Numbered from the stretch's first letter, positions 1-7,016 are shown. The stretch: DNA of 7,878 nt from Pinisolibacter sp040275425 (GCA_040275425.1 JBEOKB010000292.1:1-7878); one strand, 5' to 3'. Notes: a model not told the origin generated them from the letters alone. Numbers and translations are program-made.

Positions 1-38
1 GAATCAGCGATCGACGCCCAGCGCAACGCCCGAGTTTT

Positions 39-368
39 TCAACAGAATCGGTCGGAAGCTGGCGGGGGTTGCCGGACCTCACCCGTCCGAGGGCGACCGC
101 GCATCTCGTAGGAGAGCGGACGCAACCCCCCGGCCTCGCGTTCCTCTGCGACCGCCGCCCGGCGAGCGGCCTCCTCTGCCTTGCGAAGGTCGCGCCCCTC
201 GCGGTCCTGGTGCTCGATCAGGGCGGCGTAGAGAAGCCCCCATAGGCGCTCCGTCGCCACCCAGATCTCGACCTCGGGCACGCCGTCGCGGGCGATAGAG
301 CGCACCGCCGCCGCCACCGCCTCGCGTCGCTCCGTCAACGATCGCACCCCAGGACCGCTCACGATCAC
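39..368 (-). CDS. Hypothetical protein, translationally coupled to the integrase
   Basis: I do not recognise this 109-residue protein. The start is a GTG at 368-366 whose bases overlap the integrase stop codon (TGA at 367-365), giving a 4-bp GTGA overlap. This suggests translational coupling and one transcript with the integrase. The protein is soluble, with no signal peptide or membrane segment. Residues about 32-50 are hydrophobic and aromatic (EIWVATERLWGLLYAAL). Residues about 53-78 are a highly charged Arg/Glu/Ala-rich stretch likely to form a helix or short coiled coil. The tail is Pro/Arg-rich and ends in Cys. There is no clear helix-turn-helix or catalytic motif. Its position right after an island integrase would fit an accessory factor such as an excisionase or regulator, but nothing in the sequence proves that, and it could simply be the first cargo gene. 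The low-complexity composition and high GC leave some doubt that it is expressed. Confidence 0.55.
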   Translation of the reverse strand: MIVSGPGVRSLTERREAVAAAVRSIARDGVPEVEIWVATERLWGLLYAALIEHQDREGRDLRKAEEAARRAAVAEEREAGGLRPLSYEMRGRPRTGEVRQPPPASDRFC

Positions 369-1576
369 GCCTTTTTCGGTTTCAGCGTTACAACGTTCGC
401 GGGCTTCGGCTCACAGAACGCTCCCCAGGCGGTCATCAGGGCTCGGCGCTTTTCGAGTGCATCGCCGCGACGGTAGGCGACCTCGACCTCGTCGCCGACA
501 CGATGCGCCAGTGCGGCCTCTGCGACCTCGCGCGGAAAATGAGTCGCTTCGCCACACCAATCCCTGAATGCCGAGCGGAAACCGTGGCTGGTGAACCCCG
601 CCTCGCCCATGCGATCGGTTAACAGCTTGAACGCCATGTTCGACAAGCCGCGACCTGGACGGCCACCAGCGAACACGAACCCGGCCGGATCGTCGCTCAG
701 ACGTGTCGCCTTCATCTCCCCGAGGATCGCCGCCGCACGATCCGACAACGGCACGCGATGTTCGCGGCCTCCCTTCATGCGCGAGGACGGAATGGTCCAC
801 ACCCTCGTCTCGAAGTCGAACTCGCCCCAGACCGCGCCGATCACCTCGTTGACGCGCGAGGCGGTCAGGACCAAGAATTCGAGCGCGCGGGCCGAAGTCG
901 CATCGCGGTCCCGCAGGCGTCCGACGAAGGCGGGCACGTCGTCGAAGGCCATCGCCTTCTGGTGCCCCCTCGTCAACTTCCTCGCGCGGGGCAACAGCGC
1001 CGACAGATGGCCGCGCCATGCGGCGGGGTTCTCGCCCGACCGGAAGCCTCGGACCTTCGCCGCGCTCAGCACCCGCTCGATCCTACCCCGGAGGCGCGAA
1101 CCCAATTCCGGCGTCGAATGCCAGAGAGGCTTCAACGTTTCGAGCACGTCGGCGGTGGTGACCTCGCTCACGAGCTTCGACCTGATCGCCCGGCAATAGG
1201 TGTCGCTGAGCGAACTACGCCACTGCGCTTTCGTCTTCTCGCTCTTCACCCCCTTCAACAACGACTCGACCAATTCGTCGGCGAAGACCCCGAAGTTCGG
1301 GATGGTCGGGCGTTCGGCGCGCTTGATCTCGATCGGGTCGCCCCCCACCAGGACCGCCTCACGTGCCTTGTTCGCGGCGCGGCGGGCATCGGCGAGAGAC
1401 ACGTCCCGGGCGCTGCCCAGGCCCATCTCGCGGCGCTTGCCACTCCGCGACCACATGAACAGCCACCGCCGCCGATCACCGTCGATCGCCAAATACAGGC
1501 CACCGCCATCGGACCACCGCCCATCCCCGGCCGTCGCCACGAACTTCGCGCTGAGCTTGTTGCGCACCCGAGCCAT
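365..1576 (-). CDS. Tyrosine-type site-specific integrase (P4/DUF4102 class)
   Basis: This 403-residue tyrosine recombinase would catalyse integration and excision of a genomic island or prophage at a tRNA gene. Domains in order: an N-terminal arm-DNA-binding domain of the DUF4102 type (residues about 5-88, with the typical DGGGLYLAI and MGLGSARDVSLADAR segments), a core-binding SAM-like domain (about 95-190), and the catalytic domain (about 205-385). The catalytic set looks complete: Arg241 (TASRVNEV), Lys268 (SSRMKGG), His331 and Arg334 (SHGFRSAFRDW), His358 (ALAHRVGD) and the nucleophile Tyr368 (VAYRRGD). Length is normal for the class, and there is no frameshift. The ATG at 1576-1574 has a GAGG sequence 5 nt upstream on the minus strand. 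The gene begins 149 bp from the 3' end of a tRNA-Arg gene and is transcribed away from it, the usual arrangement for a tRNA-integrated island. A small ORF overlaps its 3' end. Family assignment is firm; the exact element type is not. Confidence 0.95.
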   Translation of the reverse strand: MARVRNKLSAKFVATAGDGRWSDGGGLYLAIDGDRRRWLFMWSRSGKRREMGLGSARDVSLADARRAANKAREAVLVGGDPIEIKRAERPTIPNFGVFADELVESLLKGVKSEKTKAQWRSSLSDTYCRAIRSKLVSEVTTADVLETLKPLWHSTPELGSRLRGRIERVLSAAKVRGFRSGENPAAWRGHLSALLPRARKLTRGHQKAMAFDDVPAFVGRLRDRDATSARALEFLVLTASRVNEVIGAVWGEFDFETRVWTIPSSRMKGGREHRVPLSDRAAAILGEMKATRLSDDPAGFVFAGGRPGRGLSNMAFKLLTDRMGEAGFTSHGFRSAFRDWCGEATHFPREVAEAALAHRVGDEVEVAYRRGDALEKRRALMTAWGAFCEPKPANVVTLKPKKA

Positions 1577-1725
1577 GATCGCCTCGCTTCCGGCCCCACT
1601 ACAGGCCCCACTTCTGAAATGAGGTTATAGGACATTTCGGGAGACGATGGGAGACGGGCCAACTGAAAAAAGCGAGAGTTTCTGCGGCAATGAGAGACGA
1701 CCGAATACGTCGGGAAATAGGAGAG
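1577..1725. promoter_or_regulatory. Spacer between tRNA 3' end and integrase: probable att arm region and int promoter
   Basis: This gene-free spacer is where integrase arm-binding sites and the integrase promoter are expected. Direct repeats are visible: GGCCCCACT at 1592-1600 and 1604-1612 (12-bp period), GGGAGACG at 1639-1646 and 1649-1656 (10-bp period, one helical turn), and a 7/8 match, GAGAGACG, at 1692-1699. A TATAAC hexamer on the minus strand (plus positions 1624-1629) could be the integrase -10 box. It has no good -35 partner, and the GGGAGACG pair lies where that box would be, so bound integrase could repress its own gene. The role of the repeats is inference. Confidence 0.45.
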
Positions 1726-1802
<77 letters not shown>

Positions 1803-1932
1803 GTCGACACCCGCGCGGGCCGTCGATCCGACCGGCGAGATCGTGTCGCAACCGACCCTCTCGCCTTTCGGCGCGGCTCGCATAGCATGTTTCGCGTCGA
1901 TGTGCAGCAGGAAGCAGCGCAGCCGTGGCGGT

Positions 1933-1942
1933 GGAGGGAGGG
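1933..1942 (+). promoter_or_regulatory. Ribosome binding site fixing the start of the SNase-like gene
   Basis: The purine-rich sequence GGAGGGAGGG lies 3 to 7 nt before the ATG at 1946. It favours this start over the in-frame GTG at 1925, which would place the Shine-Dalgarno sequence inside the coding region and add seven residues ahead of a good signal peptide. Confidence 0.7.
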
Positions 1943-1945
1943 TCG

Positions 1946-2755
1946 ATGAGATCGAAGCGGATCGCCGCCCTGTCGAGCGCGCTCCTCCTCGCCCATGGCG
2001 TCCCGGCCCGCGCCGAGACGGGCGACCCCTGCCTCGTCGGCCGACCCGAACTCGTCTGGGCCGCCCGCGCCGTCACCGGCGAAGAGATCGAGCTCGTCGA
2101 CGGCCGCCGCCTGCGTCTGGCGAGCGCGAGCCTGCCGCGTGCGAGCCTCGGCCCCGACGGCCCCGCTCGCCGCCCGGCCGCGAATCGCCTCGCCGAGACC
2201 GCGCGCGCCCGGCTCGAGACCCTCGTCGAGGCGCGCGAACTCGCCTTCCACGATCTCGGCGCCGATCGCCACGGCCGGCGGCGCGGCCATCTTCTCGACA
2301 CCGAGACCGGGCAATGGATCGAAGCGGAGATGGTCGCCGCCGGGCTCCTGCGGGTCACGCCGGAGCCGGACGATCGCCTCTGCGCCCGCGCTCTGCTCGC
2401 GTCCGAACGCTCGGCGCGGACGGCGGCGACGGGTCTGTGGGCACCCGACGCCTTTCCGGTCCTCGCCGCCGACGTGCCCCTCGATCGGGTGGTCGGCGAC
2501 TGGGTGGTGGTGGAGGGCGTGATCCGCTCGGTCGGGCGATCCGGTCGGCGGATCTGGTTGAACTTCGGCGACGACATACGACGTGACTTCGCCGTGGCGT
2601 TGGACGATAACCACCGGGAGCGGTTTCGCGCGGGCGGTCTCGATCCGGATCGGCTGCGCGGCGCGAGGGTGACGGTTCGCGGCATCGTGTCGTGGCGCAC
2701 CGGTCCGCGCATCGAGATCGAGGGCCCCGAGGAGATCGAGCGGGCGAAGAGGTGA
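1946..2755 (+). CDS. Thermonuclease (SNase-like) family secreted protein, probably non-catalytic
   Basis: This is a 269-residue exported protein with a staphylococcal-nuclease-like OB fold. Residues 1-23 form a signal peptide (MRSKR, a hydrophobic core, and an ARA cleavage motif before Glu24), so it should act in the periplasm or outside the cell. The SNase-like region spans about 35-168: the strand with RRLRLAS (54-60), the DRHGR motif (107-111) matching the nuclease Arg87 region, and the WIEAEMVAAGLLRV helix (124-137). A second beta-rich region follows (about 180-262, with WLNFGDD and RDFAV), as I recall in alphaproteobacterial members. Arg57 matches Arg35 of the S. aureus enzyme, but the positions of Asp40 and Glu43 read Ser62 and Arg65, so nuclease activity is doubtful. 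It may be a binding or envelope protein. The M48 protease gene starts 5 bp after its stop and is probably co-transcribed. The fold call is good; the function is unknown. Confidence 0.82.
   Translation: MRSKRIAALSSALLLAHGVPARAETGDPCLVGRPELVWAARAVTGEEIELVDGRRLRLASASLPRASLGPDGPARRPAANRLAETARARLETLVEARELAFHDLGADRHGRRRGHLLDTETGQWIEAEMVAAGLLRVTPEPDDRLCARALLASERSARTAATGLWAPDAFPVLAADVPLDRVVGDWVVVEGVIRSVGRSGRRIWLNFGDDIRRDFAVALDDNHRERFRAGGLDPDRLRGARVTVRGIVSWRTGPRIEIEGPEEIERAKR
2747..2752 (+). promoter_or_regulatory. Ribosome binding site for the M48 protease gene
   Basis: AAGAGG sits 8 nt before the GTG at 2761, inside the last codons of the upstream gene. It favours 2761 over the in-frame GTG at 2752, which directly abuts the purine tract, and over the ATG at 2830, which would leave almost no signal-peptide n-region. 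Confidence 0.5.
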
Positions 2756-2760
2756 ACCTG

Positions 2761-4242
2761 GTGACAGGGACGTTCCACGAGTGGTCGACGGGCCTGCGCC
2801 GCGTGCGCGGACCCATCGTCGCATCGGTGATGTCGGTCGTCCTCGCCTCGCTCGGCGGCTGCGGGTCGATCGGCATTCGCGATCAGATGATCGCCGGAAC
2901 GCCCTCGCCCCTGGTCGCCGCGCCGATCGCCCCCTCGACCGACCCCGAACACGACCGCATCGTCGCCACCTACGGCGGCCTCTACGACGACCCCGCCGCC
3001 GCCCAGGCCGTGGCCCGCGCCGTCGGTCGCCTCGTCGCCGCCTCCGACGACCCGGCCCAGTCCTACCGAATCACCATTCTCAACTCGCCCGCGATCAACG
3101 CCTTCGCCCTGCCGAGCGGTAATCTCTACGTCACCCGCGGCCTGATCGCCCTCGCCGACGACACTTCGGAAATGGCCGCGGTCATCGCCCACGAGATGGC
3201 CCACGTCACCGCCCGCCACGCCGTCGCCCGCGCCCGGCGCGCCGAGGCCGCCTCCGAGGTCAACCGCATCGTCGCCAACGTCATGCAGGACCAGGACGCC
3301 CAGCGCCTGGCGCTGGCCTCGACCCAGCTCTCGCTCGCCCGCTTCAGCCAGGTGCAGGAGCTCGAGGCCGACGCCATCGGCATCCGCACCCTCGCCCGCG
3401 CCGGGTTCGATCCCTTCGCCGCCTCGCGCTTCCTCACCTCGATGGCCCGCTACGCCGACTACCGCGCCCGCGGCGCCGGCTCGCGCAATCCGGACTTCCT
3501 GTCGAGCCATCCCTCGACGCCGGAGCGCATCTCCTTCGCCGTCCGCGCCGCCCGCGAGATCGGCGCGCCGGGCATCGGCGAGCAGGAGAAGGACCAGTAT
3601 CTCGCCGGCCTCGACGGCATGGTCTTCGGCGACGATCCCTCCGAGGGCTTCGTGCGCGGCCGCTCGTTCCTGCACAAGGGGCTCGGCGTCCAGTTCACCG
3701 TGCCCACCGGCTACGGCCTCGAGAACACCACCAAGGCGGTGCTCGCCACCGACCAGACCGGCACCGCCATGCGCTTCGACGGCGTGGCCCTGCCGGTCGA
3801 GACCTCCCTCACCGACTATCTCTCCACCGGCTGGGTCAACGGTCTCAAGGCGGGCTCGGTGCACGAGACCACCGTCGGCGAATTCCCCGCCGTGACCGCC
3901 ACCGCCGAGGCCGACGGCTGGACCTTCCACATCGGGCTCCTGCGCAAGGGCAAGTCGGTGTTCCGCTTCATCTTCGCCACCCAGGACAACCAGTCCGCGG
4001 TCGAAGCGGCGCTGGTCGCCACCATGGGCAGCTTCCGCAAACTCACCCCCGAGGAATCCGCTCGCCTGCGCCCGCTCCACCTGCGCGTGGTCCGCGTCAA
4101 GCCGGGCGACACCGTCGAGCGCCTCGCCGAACAGATGTCCGGCATGGAGCGACGCTTCGAGCTGTTCCGGGTCATCAACGGCCTCTCCGCCTCGGATCTC
4201 CCCGAGCCCGGCCGTCTGGTCAAGATCGTCGGCGACGACTGA
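2761..4242 (+). CDS. M48 family Zn-metalloprotease lipoprotein with C-terminal LysM-like domain
   Basis: This is a 493-residue predicted periplasmic metalloprotease, related to the BepA/LoiP group that handles outer-membrane protein quality control. An N-terminal Arg-containing stretch, a hydrophobic core and a lipobox-like LGGC (Cys34) suggest export and lipidation. The zinc site is AHEMAH (His144, Glu145, His148). The third ligand would be a Glu of ELEAD (200-204), and the conserved SSHPSTPER segment follows (His250). After the peptidase domain (about 60-270) comes a middle region of unknown role (about 280-430, FLHKGLGVQFTVPTGY and onward). A LysM-like segment follows (about 441-490, VKPGDTVERLAEQM then FRVINGL), which in this family can bind peptidoglycan. 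The GTG start is chosen from the Shine-Dalgarno spacing. The gene lies 5 bp after the SNase-like gene, so an operon is likely. The stop converges with rpoH across 57 bp. The protease family is firm; the substrate is not known. Confidence 0.93.
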   Translation: MTGTFHEWSTGLRRVRGPIVASVMSVVLASLGGCGSIGIRDQMIAGTPSPLVAAPIAPSTDPEHDRIVATYGGLYDDPAAAQAVARAVGRLVAASDDPAQSYRITILNSPAINAFALPSGNLYVTRGLIALADDTSEMAAVIAHEMAHVTARHAVARARRAEAASEVNRIVANVMQDQDAQRLALASTQLSLARFSQVQELEADAIGIRTLARAGFDPFAASRFLTSMARYADYRARGAGSRNPDFLSSHPSTPERISFAVRAAREIGAPGIGEQEKDQYLAGLDGMVFGDDPSEGFVRGRSFLHKGLGVQFTVPTGYGLENTTKAVLATDQTGTAMRFDGVALPVETSLTDYLSTGWVNGLKAGSVHETTVGEFPAVTATAEADGWTFHIGLLRKGKSVFRFIFATQDNQSAVEAALVATMGSFRKLTPEESARLRPLHLRVVRVKPGDTVERLAEQMSGMERRFELFRVINGLSASDLPEPGRLVKIVGDD

Positions 4243-4272
4243 ACCCGCCCACGGTCCCCCCGCGGGCGGTTC
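4241..4272. terminator. Candidate bidirectional hairpin between convergent M48 and rpoH genes
   Basis: GAACCCGCCC (4241-4250) can pair with GGGCGGTTC (4264-4272) through nine base pairs with one bulged C, enclosing a 13-nt loop. It overlaps the M48 stop codon and lies between two convergent genes. There is no T-tract on either side, so it is at best a weak or Rho-assisted terminator. Confidence 0.35.
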
Positions 4273-4299
4273 GAGCGTCTCGGTCCTCGAATGGTCGCT

Positions 4300-5160
<861 letters not shown>

Positions 5161-5241
5161 GGTGCGCGATCTTTCCGATCCGGGGTCCTCGAGCCCCGAC
5201 GGGCCGCCGCGAAGCGACGCGACCGACCGGAGCGTGTCGAG

Positions 5242-5257
5242 TACGGGTTATACCGTA
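5242..5257 (-). promoter_or_regulatory. Dyad enclosing a TATAAC box upstream of rpoH
   Basis: On the minus strand TACGG and CCGTA form an inverted repeat around a central TATAAC, about 80 nt before the rpoH start. TATAAC resembles a housekeeping -10 box. No good TTGACA-like element lies 16-18 nt upstream (the best is TGGATG at 17 nt). An operator-over-promoter reading is attractive because the sigma gene must be started in this 158-bp stretch after the carD terminator. It is inference from pattern alone. Confidence 0.35.
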
Positions 5258-5318
5258 TTTTCCTACCCCCATCCAGCCTGTTGCGAAAGGTTCTCAATAA
5301 AGTGATGACGCGACAACG

Positions 5319-5343
5319 AAAAAGGGACCGGTTTCCCGGTCCC
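5319..5343 (-). terminator. Intrinsic terminator of carD
   Basis: Read on the minus strand, GGGACCGG, a GAAA loop and CCGGTCCC form a perfect 8-bp GC-rich stem (plus 5324-5331 and 5336-5343), followed at once by TTTTT (plus 5319-5323). It begins 32 bp past the carD stop codon. This is a textbook Rho-independent terminator with a stable GNRA-like tetraloop, and it separates carD from rpoH. Confidence 0.93.
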
Positions 5344-5375
5344 TCGATCGTCTCGCCTCGGCGCGTGGCCCGGTC

Positions 5376-5990
5376 TCAGGCCGCCTCTTCCCGATCCTCG
5401 TCGAGGAAATCGGCTTCGGCGTCGACCGGCGTCTCGACCTCTTCCTCGGCCTTGGCGGTGCGGCGCGGGTTCTTCTGCAGATTGGTCTCGATCTGGCGGA
5501 TCGCCTCGGTCTCGGAGATGCGATCGACTGCGGCGACCTCGCGCGCCATGCGGTCGAGCGCGGCCTCGTAGAGCTGGCGTTCGGAATAGGACTGCTCGGG
5601 CTGGGTGTCGGCGCGATAGAGGTCGCGCACCACCTCCGCGATCGAGACGAGATCGCCCGAGTTGATCTTGGCTTCGTATTCCTGAGCGCGACGCGACCAC
5701 ATGGTGCGCTTGATGCGGGCGCGACCCTTGACGGTCTCGAGCGCCTTCTTCACCACCGTGCTCTCCGACAGCTTGCGCATGCCGACGGTCGCGATCTTGG
5801 CGACGGGGACGCGCAGGGTCATCTTGTCCTTCTCGAACGAGATGACGAACAGTTCGAGCTTGTAGCCGGCGATTTCCTGTTCCTCGATGCCGGTGATCTG
5901 GCCGACGCCGTGAGCGGGATAGACGATGTGCTCGCCCGCCTTGAATCCATTGCGGGTCTGGGACGTCTTCTTGATGGGGGTGGTGGCCAT
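5376..5990 (-). CDS. carD: CarD/CdnL-family RNA polymerase-binding transcription regulator
   Basis: This is a 204-residue member of the CarD_CdnL_TRCF family. Such proteins bind the RNA polymerase beta subunit through an N-terminal Tudor-like domain and stabilise open complexes at many promoters, including rRNA promoters. The RNAP-interacting domain is at about 16-72 (FKAGEHIVYPAHGVGQITGI, KMTLRVPVAKI). The helical DNA-contacting domain spans about 75-172 and includes the conserved Trp98 of TMWSRRAQEYEAKI, which in studied homologues wedges into promoter DNA. The tail (about 178-204) is strongly acidic (EEEVETPVDAEADFLDEDREE), an extension beyond the basic fold. I chose the ATG at 5990-5988 (MATTPIKKTS) because AGGAG lies 10 nt upstream and homology begins there. 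The upstream in-frame start at 6062 would add 24 low-complexity residues. It ends at a strong terminator. It lies between fdxA and rpoH on the same strand but is separated from fdxA by 673 bp, so it has its own promoter. Confidence 0.94.
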   Translation of the reverse strand: MATTPIKKTSQTRNGFKAGEHIVYPAHGVGQITGIEEQEIAGYKLELFVISFEKDKMTLRVPVAKIATVGMRKLSESTVVKKALETVKGRARIKRTMWSRRAQEYEAKINSGDLVSIAEVVRDLYRADTQPEQSYSERQLYEAALDRMAREVAAVDRISETEAIRQIETNLQKNPRRTAKAEEEVETPVDAEADFLDEDREEAA

Positions 5991-6244
5991 ACGCCCGATA
6001 CTCCTGGTCGATCCGCCCCTCCCGGGGCCTCGAAGAAATCGCGTCGCATCGCTCGACGACACCGGTCGGGTCGTCGAACCGTCGCGGACACACCCGCCGA
6101 CCGGCGGAACCGGTCGAACGCGGATGTGATCACTCGAATTGTCAGTCGGTTCGTTGGAGGCTCGTCCGTGGGATGTCCGGACCCATCGCGACGAACTCTA
6201 TCGTCTCGGTCCGGGTCGCAGAGAACGAGGACCGAGAAGCTGCG

Positions 6245-6261
6245 ATGATCTCAGAGATCAT
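6245..6261. repeat. 17-bp perfect palindrome
   Basis: ATGATCTC and GAGATCAT flank a single central A (6253), an 8-1-8 perfect inverted repeat. The size and odd centre fit a binding site for a dimeric regulator better than a terminator. It lies about 255 bp upstream of the carD start codon. What binds it is unknown. Confidence 0.5.
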
Positions 6262-6311
6262 TCGGAAACTCCGCTGGGGAGAAAGCCGGGGGGAAACGAC
6301 TGAGGGATATT

Positions 6312-6329
6312 GCATACCACAAAATATGC
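6312..6329. promoter_or_regulatory. Dyad GCATA-N8-TATGC in an AT-richer patch
   Basis: Within very GC-rich surroundings, positions 6308-6328 are AT-rich and contain the inverted repeat GCATA, CCACAAAA, TATGC. Such islands of A/T in high-GC genomes are often promoter or operator sites. It could be a distal control site for carD or a relic. There is no gene close by in the plus direction, so its target is unclear. Confidence 0.3.
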
Positions 6330-6542
6330 CGCCATGAAAGCGCGAGGATCGCCCTCTCGCGCCTTCGCGCCCCGCGTGTGTCCGTGTTTCCCCTCGCCCG
6401 GACCTCTCGACCCGCGCGCGCTTCTTTCGCGAGGCCGCCGGCGCGCCGATCCTCACCCGCCCGCCGACCCCACCCCCAGGTGCGAGGCTCCCGTCGCGCG
6501 CTCGGCGACATTTCGGCGCAGCCCGCTCCGAGGCCGGTGCTC

Positions 6543-6560
6543 CGGGCACCCGGGTGCCCG
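6543..6560. repeat. 18-bp perfect palindrome in the region downstream of fdxA
   Basis: CGGGCACCC is followed directly by its reverse complement GGGTGCCCG. Because there is no spacer, a hairpin would need to open its centre into a loop. No T-run follows on either strand, so it is not a standard intrinsic terminator. It lies about 100 bp past the fdxA stop. Confidence 0.4.
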
Positions 6561-6622
6561 TCGCCTCGTTGTTCGCCCGACCACGCGACCGGGCGGGGAC
6601 CCCCCTCGATCGCCCCGGCCGG

Positions 6623-6680
6623 GCGTGTCGTTGCTCAGTCGCCCTGGCCGGACGTGTCGTTGTTCAGTCGCCCTGGCCGG
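6623..6680 (-). repeat. 29-bp imperfect tandem duplication spanning the fdxA stop codon
   Basis: Two adjacent 29-bp units (6652-6680 and 6623-6651) match at 27 of 29 positions, with two transition differences. A partial third start (GGCCGG) adjoins at 6617-6622. On the minus strand each unit contains CCGGCCAGGGCGACTGA, which encodes the last residues (GQGD) and the stop of fdxA. The second copy is therefore an untranslated duplicate of the gene's end, a small slippage-type duplication. Confidence 0.8.
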
Positions 6681-7002
6681 GCTCCGGCGAGAAGAACTTC
6701 TCGAGCTTGCCGGCCACCCCGTCGAAGTCCTTGGCATCGGGCGCGTGGTCGCGCTTGGAGGTCAGGTTCGGCCACTTCTGCGCATAGTCGGCATTGAGCG
6801 CGACCCACTTGTCGAGACCGTCCTCGGTGTCCGGCTTGATCGCCTCGGCCGGGCATTCCGGCTCGCACACGCCGCAGTCGATGCACTCGTCGGGATGGAT
6901 GACGAGCATGTTCTCGCCTTCGTAGAAGCAATCGACCGGGCAGACTTCGACGCAGTCGGTGTACTTGCACTTGATGCAGTTGTCGGTGACCACGTAGGTC
7001 AT
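6664..7002 (-). CDS. fdxA: FdxA-type 7Fe ferredoxin ([3Fe-4S][4Fe-4S])
   Basis: This is a 112-residue soluble electron-transfer protein of the Azotobacter ferredoxin I class. The cysteines are at 9, 12, 17, 21, 25, 40, 43, 46 and 50 (CIKCKYTDC, VCPVDC, ECIDCGVCEPECP). By comparison with Azotobacter FdI, Cys9, Cys17 and Cys50 would hold the 3Fe-4S cluster and Cys21, Cys40, Cys43 and Cys46 the 4Fe-4S cluster; Cys12 and Cys25 match its two non-ligand cysteines. The C-terminal extension (about 60-112, ALNADYAQKWPNLTSKRDH) is normal for the family. The ATG at 7002-7000 has GAGAGG 8 nt upstream; longer in-frame starts are not supported. It lies downstream of the S4 gene and upstream of carD on the same strand, an order I associate with alphaproteobacteria. 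The physiological partner is not evident. The stop codon is inside a short tandem duplication. Confidence 0.96.
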   Translation of the reverse strand: MTYVVTDNCIKCKYTDCVEVCPVDCFYEGENMLVIHPDECIDCGVCEPECPAEAIKPDTEDGLDKWVALNADYAQKWPNLTSKRDHAPDAKDFDGVAGKLEKFFSPEPGQGD

Positions 7003-7010
7003 GTCGCATA

Positions 7011-7016
7011 CCTCTC
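7011..7016 (-). promoter_or_regulatory. Ribosome binding site of fdxA
   Basis: GAGAGG on the minus strand lies 8 nt before the ATG at 7002. It fixes the ferredoxin start at MTYVVTDNC, where homology to 7Fe ferredoxins begins, and excludes the in-frame upstream extension to 7161. Confidence 0.75.

Larger units (their letters stand above)
5991..6663. other. 673-bp intergenic region between fdxA and carD, no convincing gene
   Basis: No open frame here has a convincing protein signature on either strand; the longer ones read as Arg/Pro/Gly-rich low-complexity sequence. It should hold the carD promoter and leader and the fdxA 3' region. Visible structure, from carD outward: an inverted repeat CGACCGG/CCGGTCG with a 5-nt spacer (6098-6116), a 17-bp palindrome at 6245-6261, a small AT-richer patch with the dyad GCATA-N8-TATGC (6312-6329), an 18-bp perfect palindrome at 6543-6560, and a duplicate of the fdxA tail at 6623-6651. 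I found no T-tract terminator for fdxA and no good sigma-70 promoter pair for carD. A small RNA is possible but not shown. Confidence 0.6.

Noticed and set aside
758..1630. Plus-strand open frame opposite the integrase
   Set aside because: The minus-strand integrase has intact domains and catalytic residues; this frame is its shadow.
5161..5300. EcfG-type promoter (GGAAC-N16/17-CGTT) for rpoH
   Set aside because: The closest match, GGAAA with CGTA, has a spacing of 13, which is too short. No acceptable pair was found.
5991..6062. A 24-residue N-terminal extension of CarD from the start at 6062
   Set aside because: The extra residues (MSSSDATRFLRGPGRG and onward) are not family-like, and AGGAG precedes the internal ATG at 5990.
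6245..6337. A 30-codon plus-strand ORF starting MISEIIRKLRW in the fdxA-carD gap
   Set aside because: The start codon comes from the 17-bp palindrome, which gives a MISEII start on both strands. There is no strong ribosome binding site, and codon use is unlike the neighbouring genes. Without conservation data I cannot support it.
6142..6549. A 135-residue minus-strand frame upstream of carD
   Set aside because: Arg/Gly/Ser-rich, no recognisable domain, no convincing ribosome binding site, and it runs through several palindromes.
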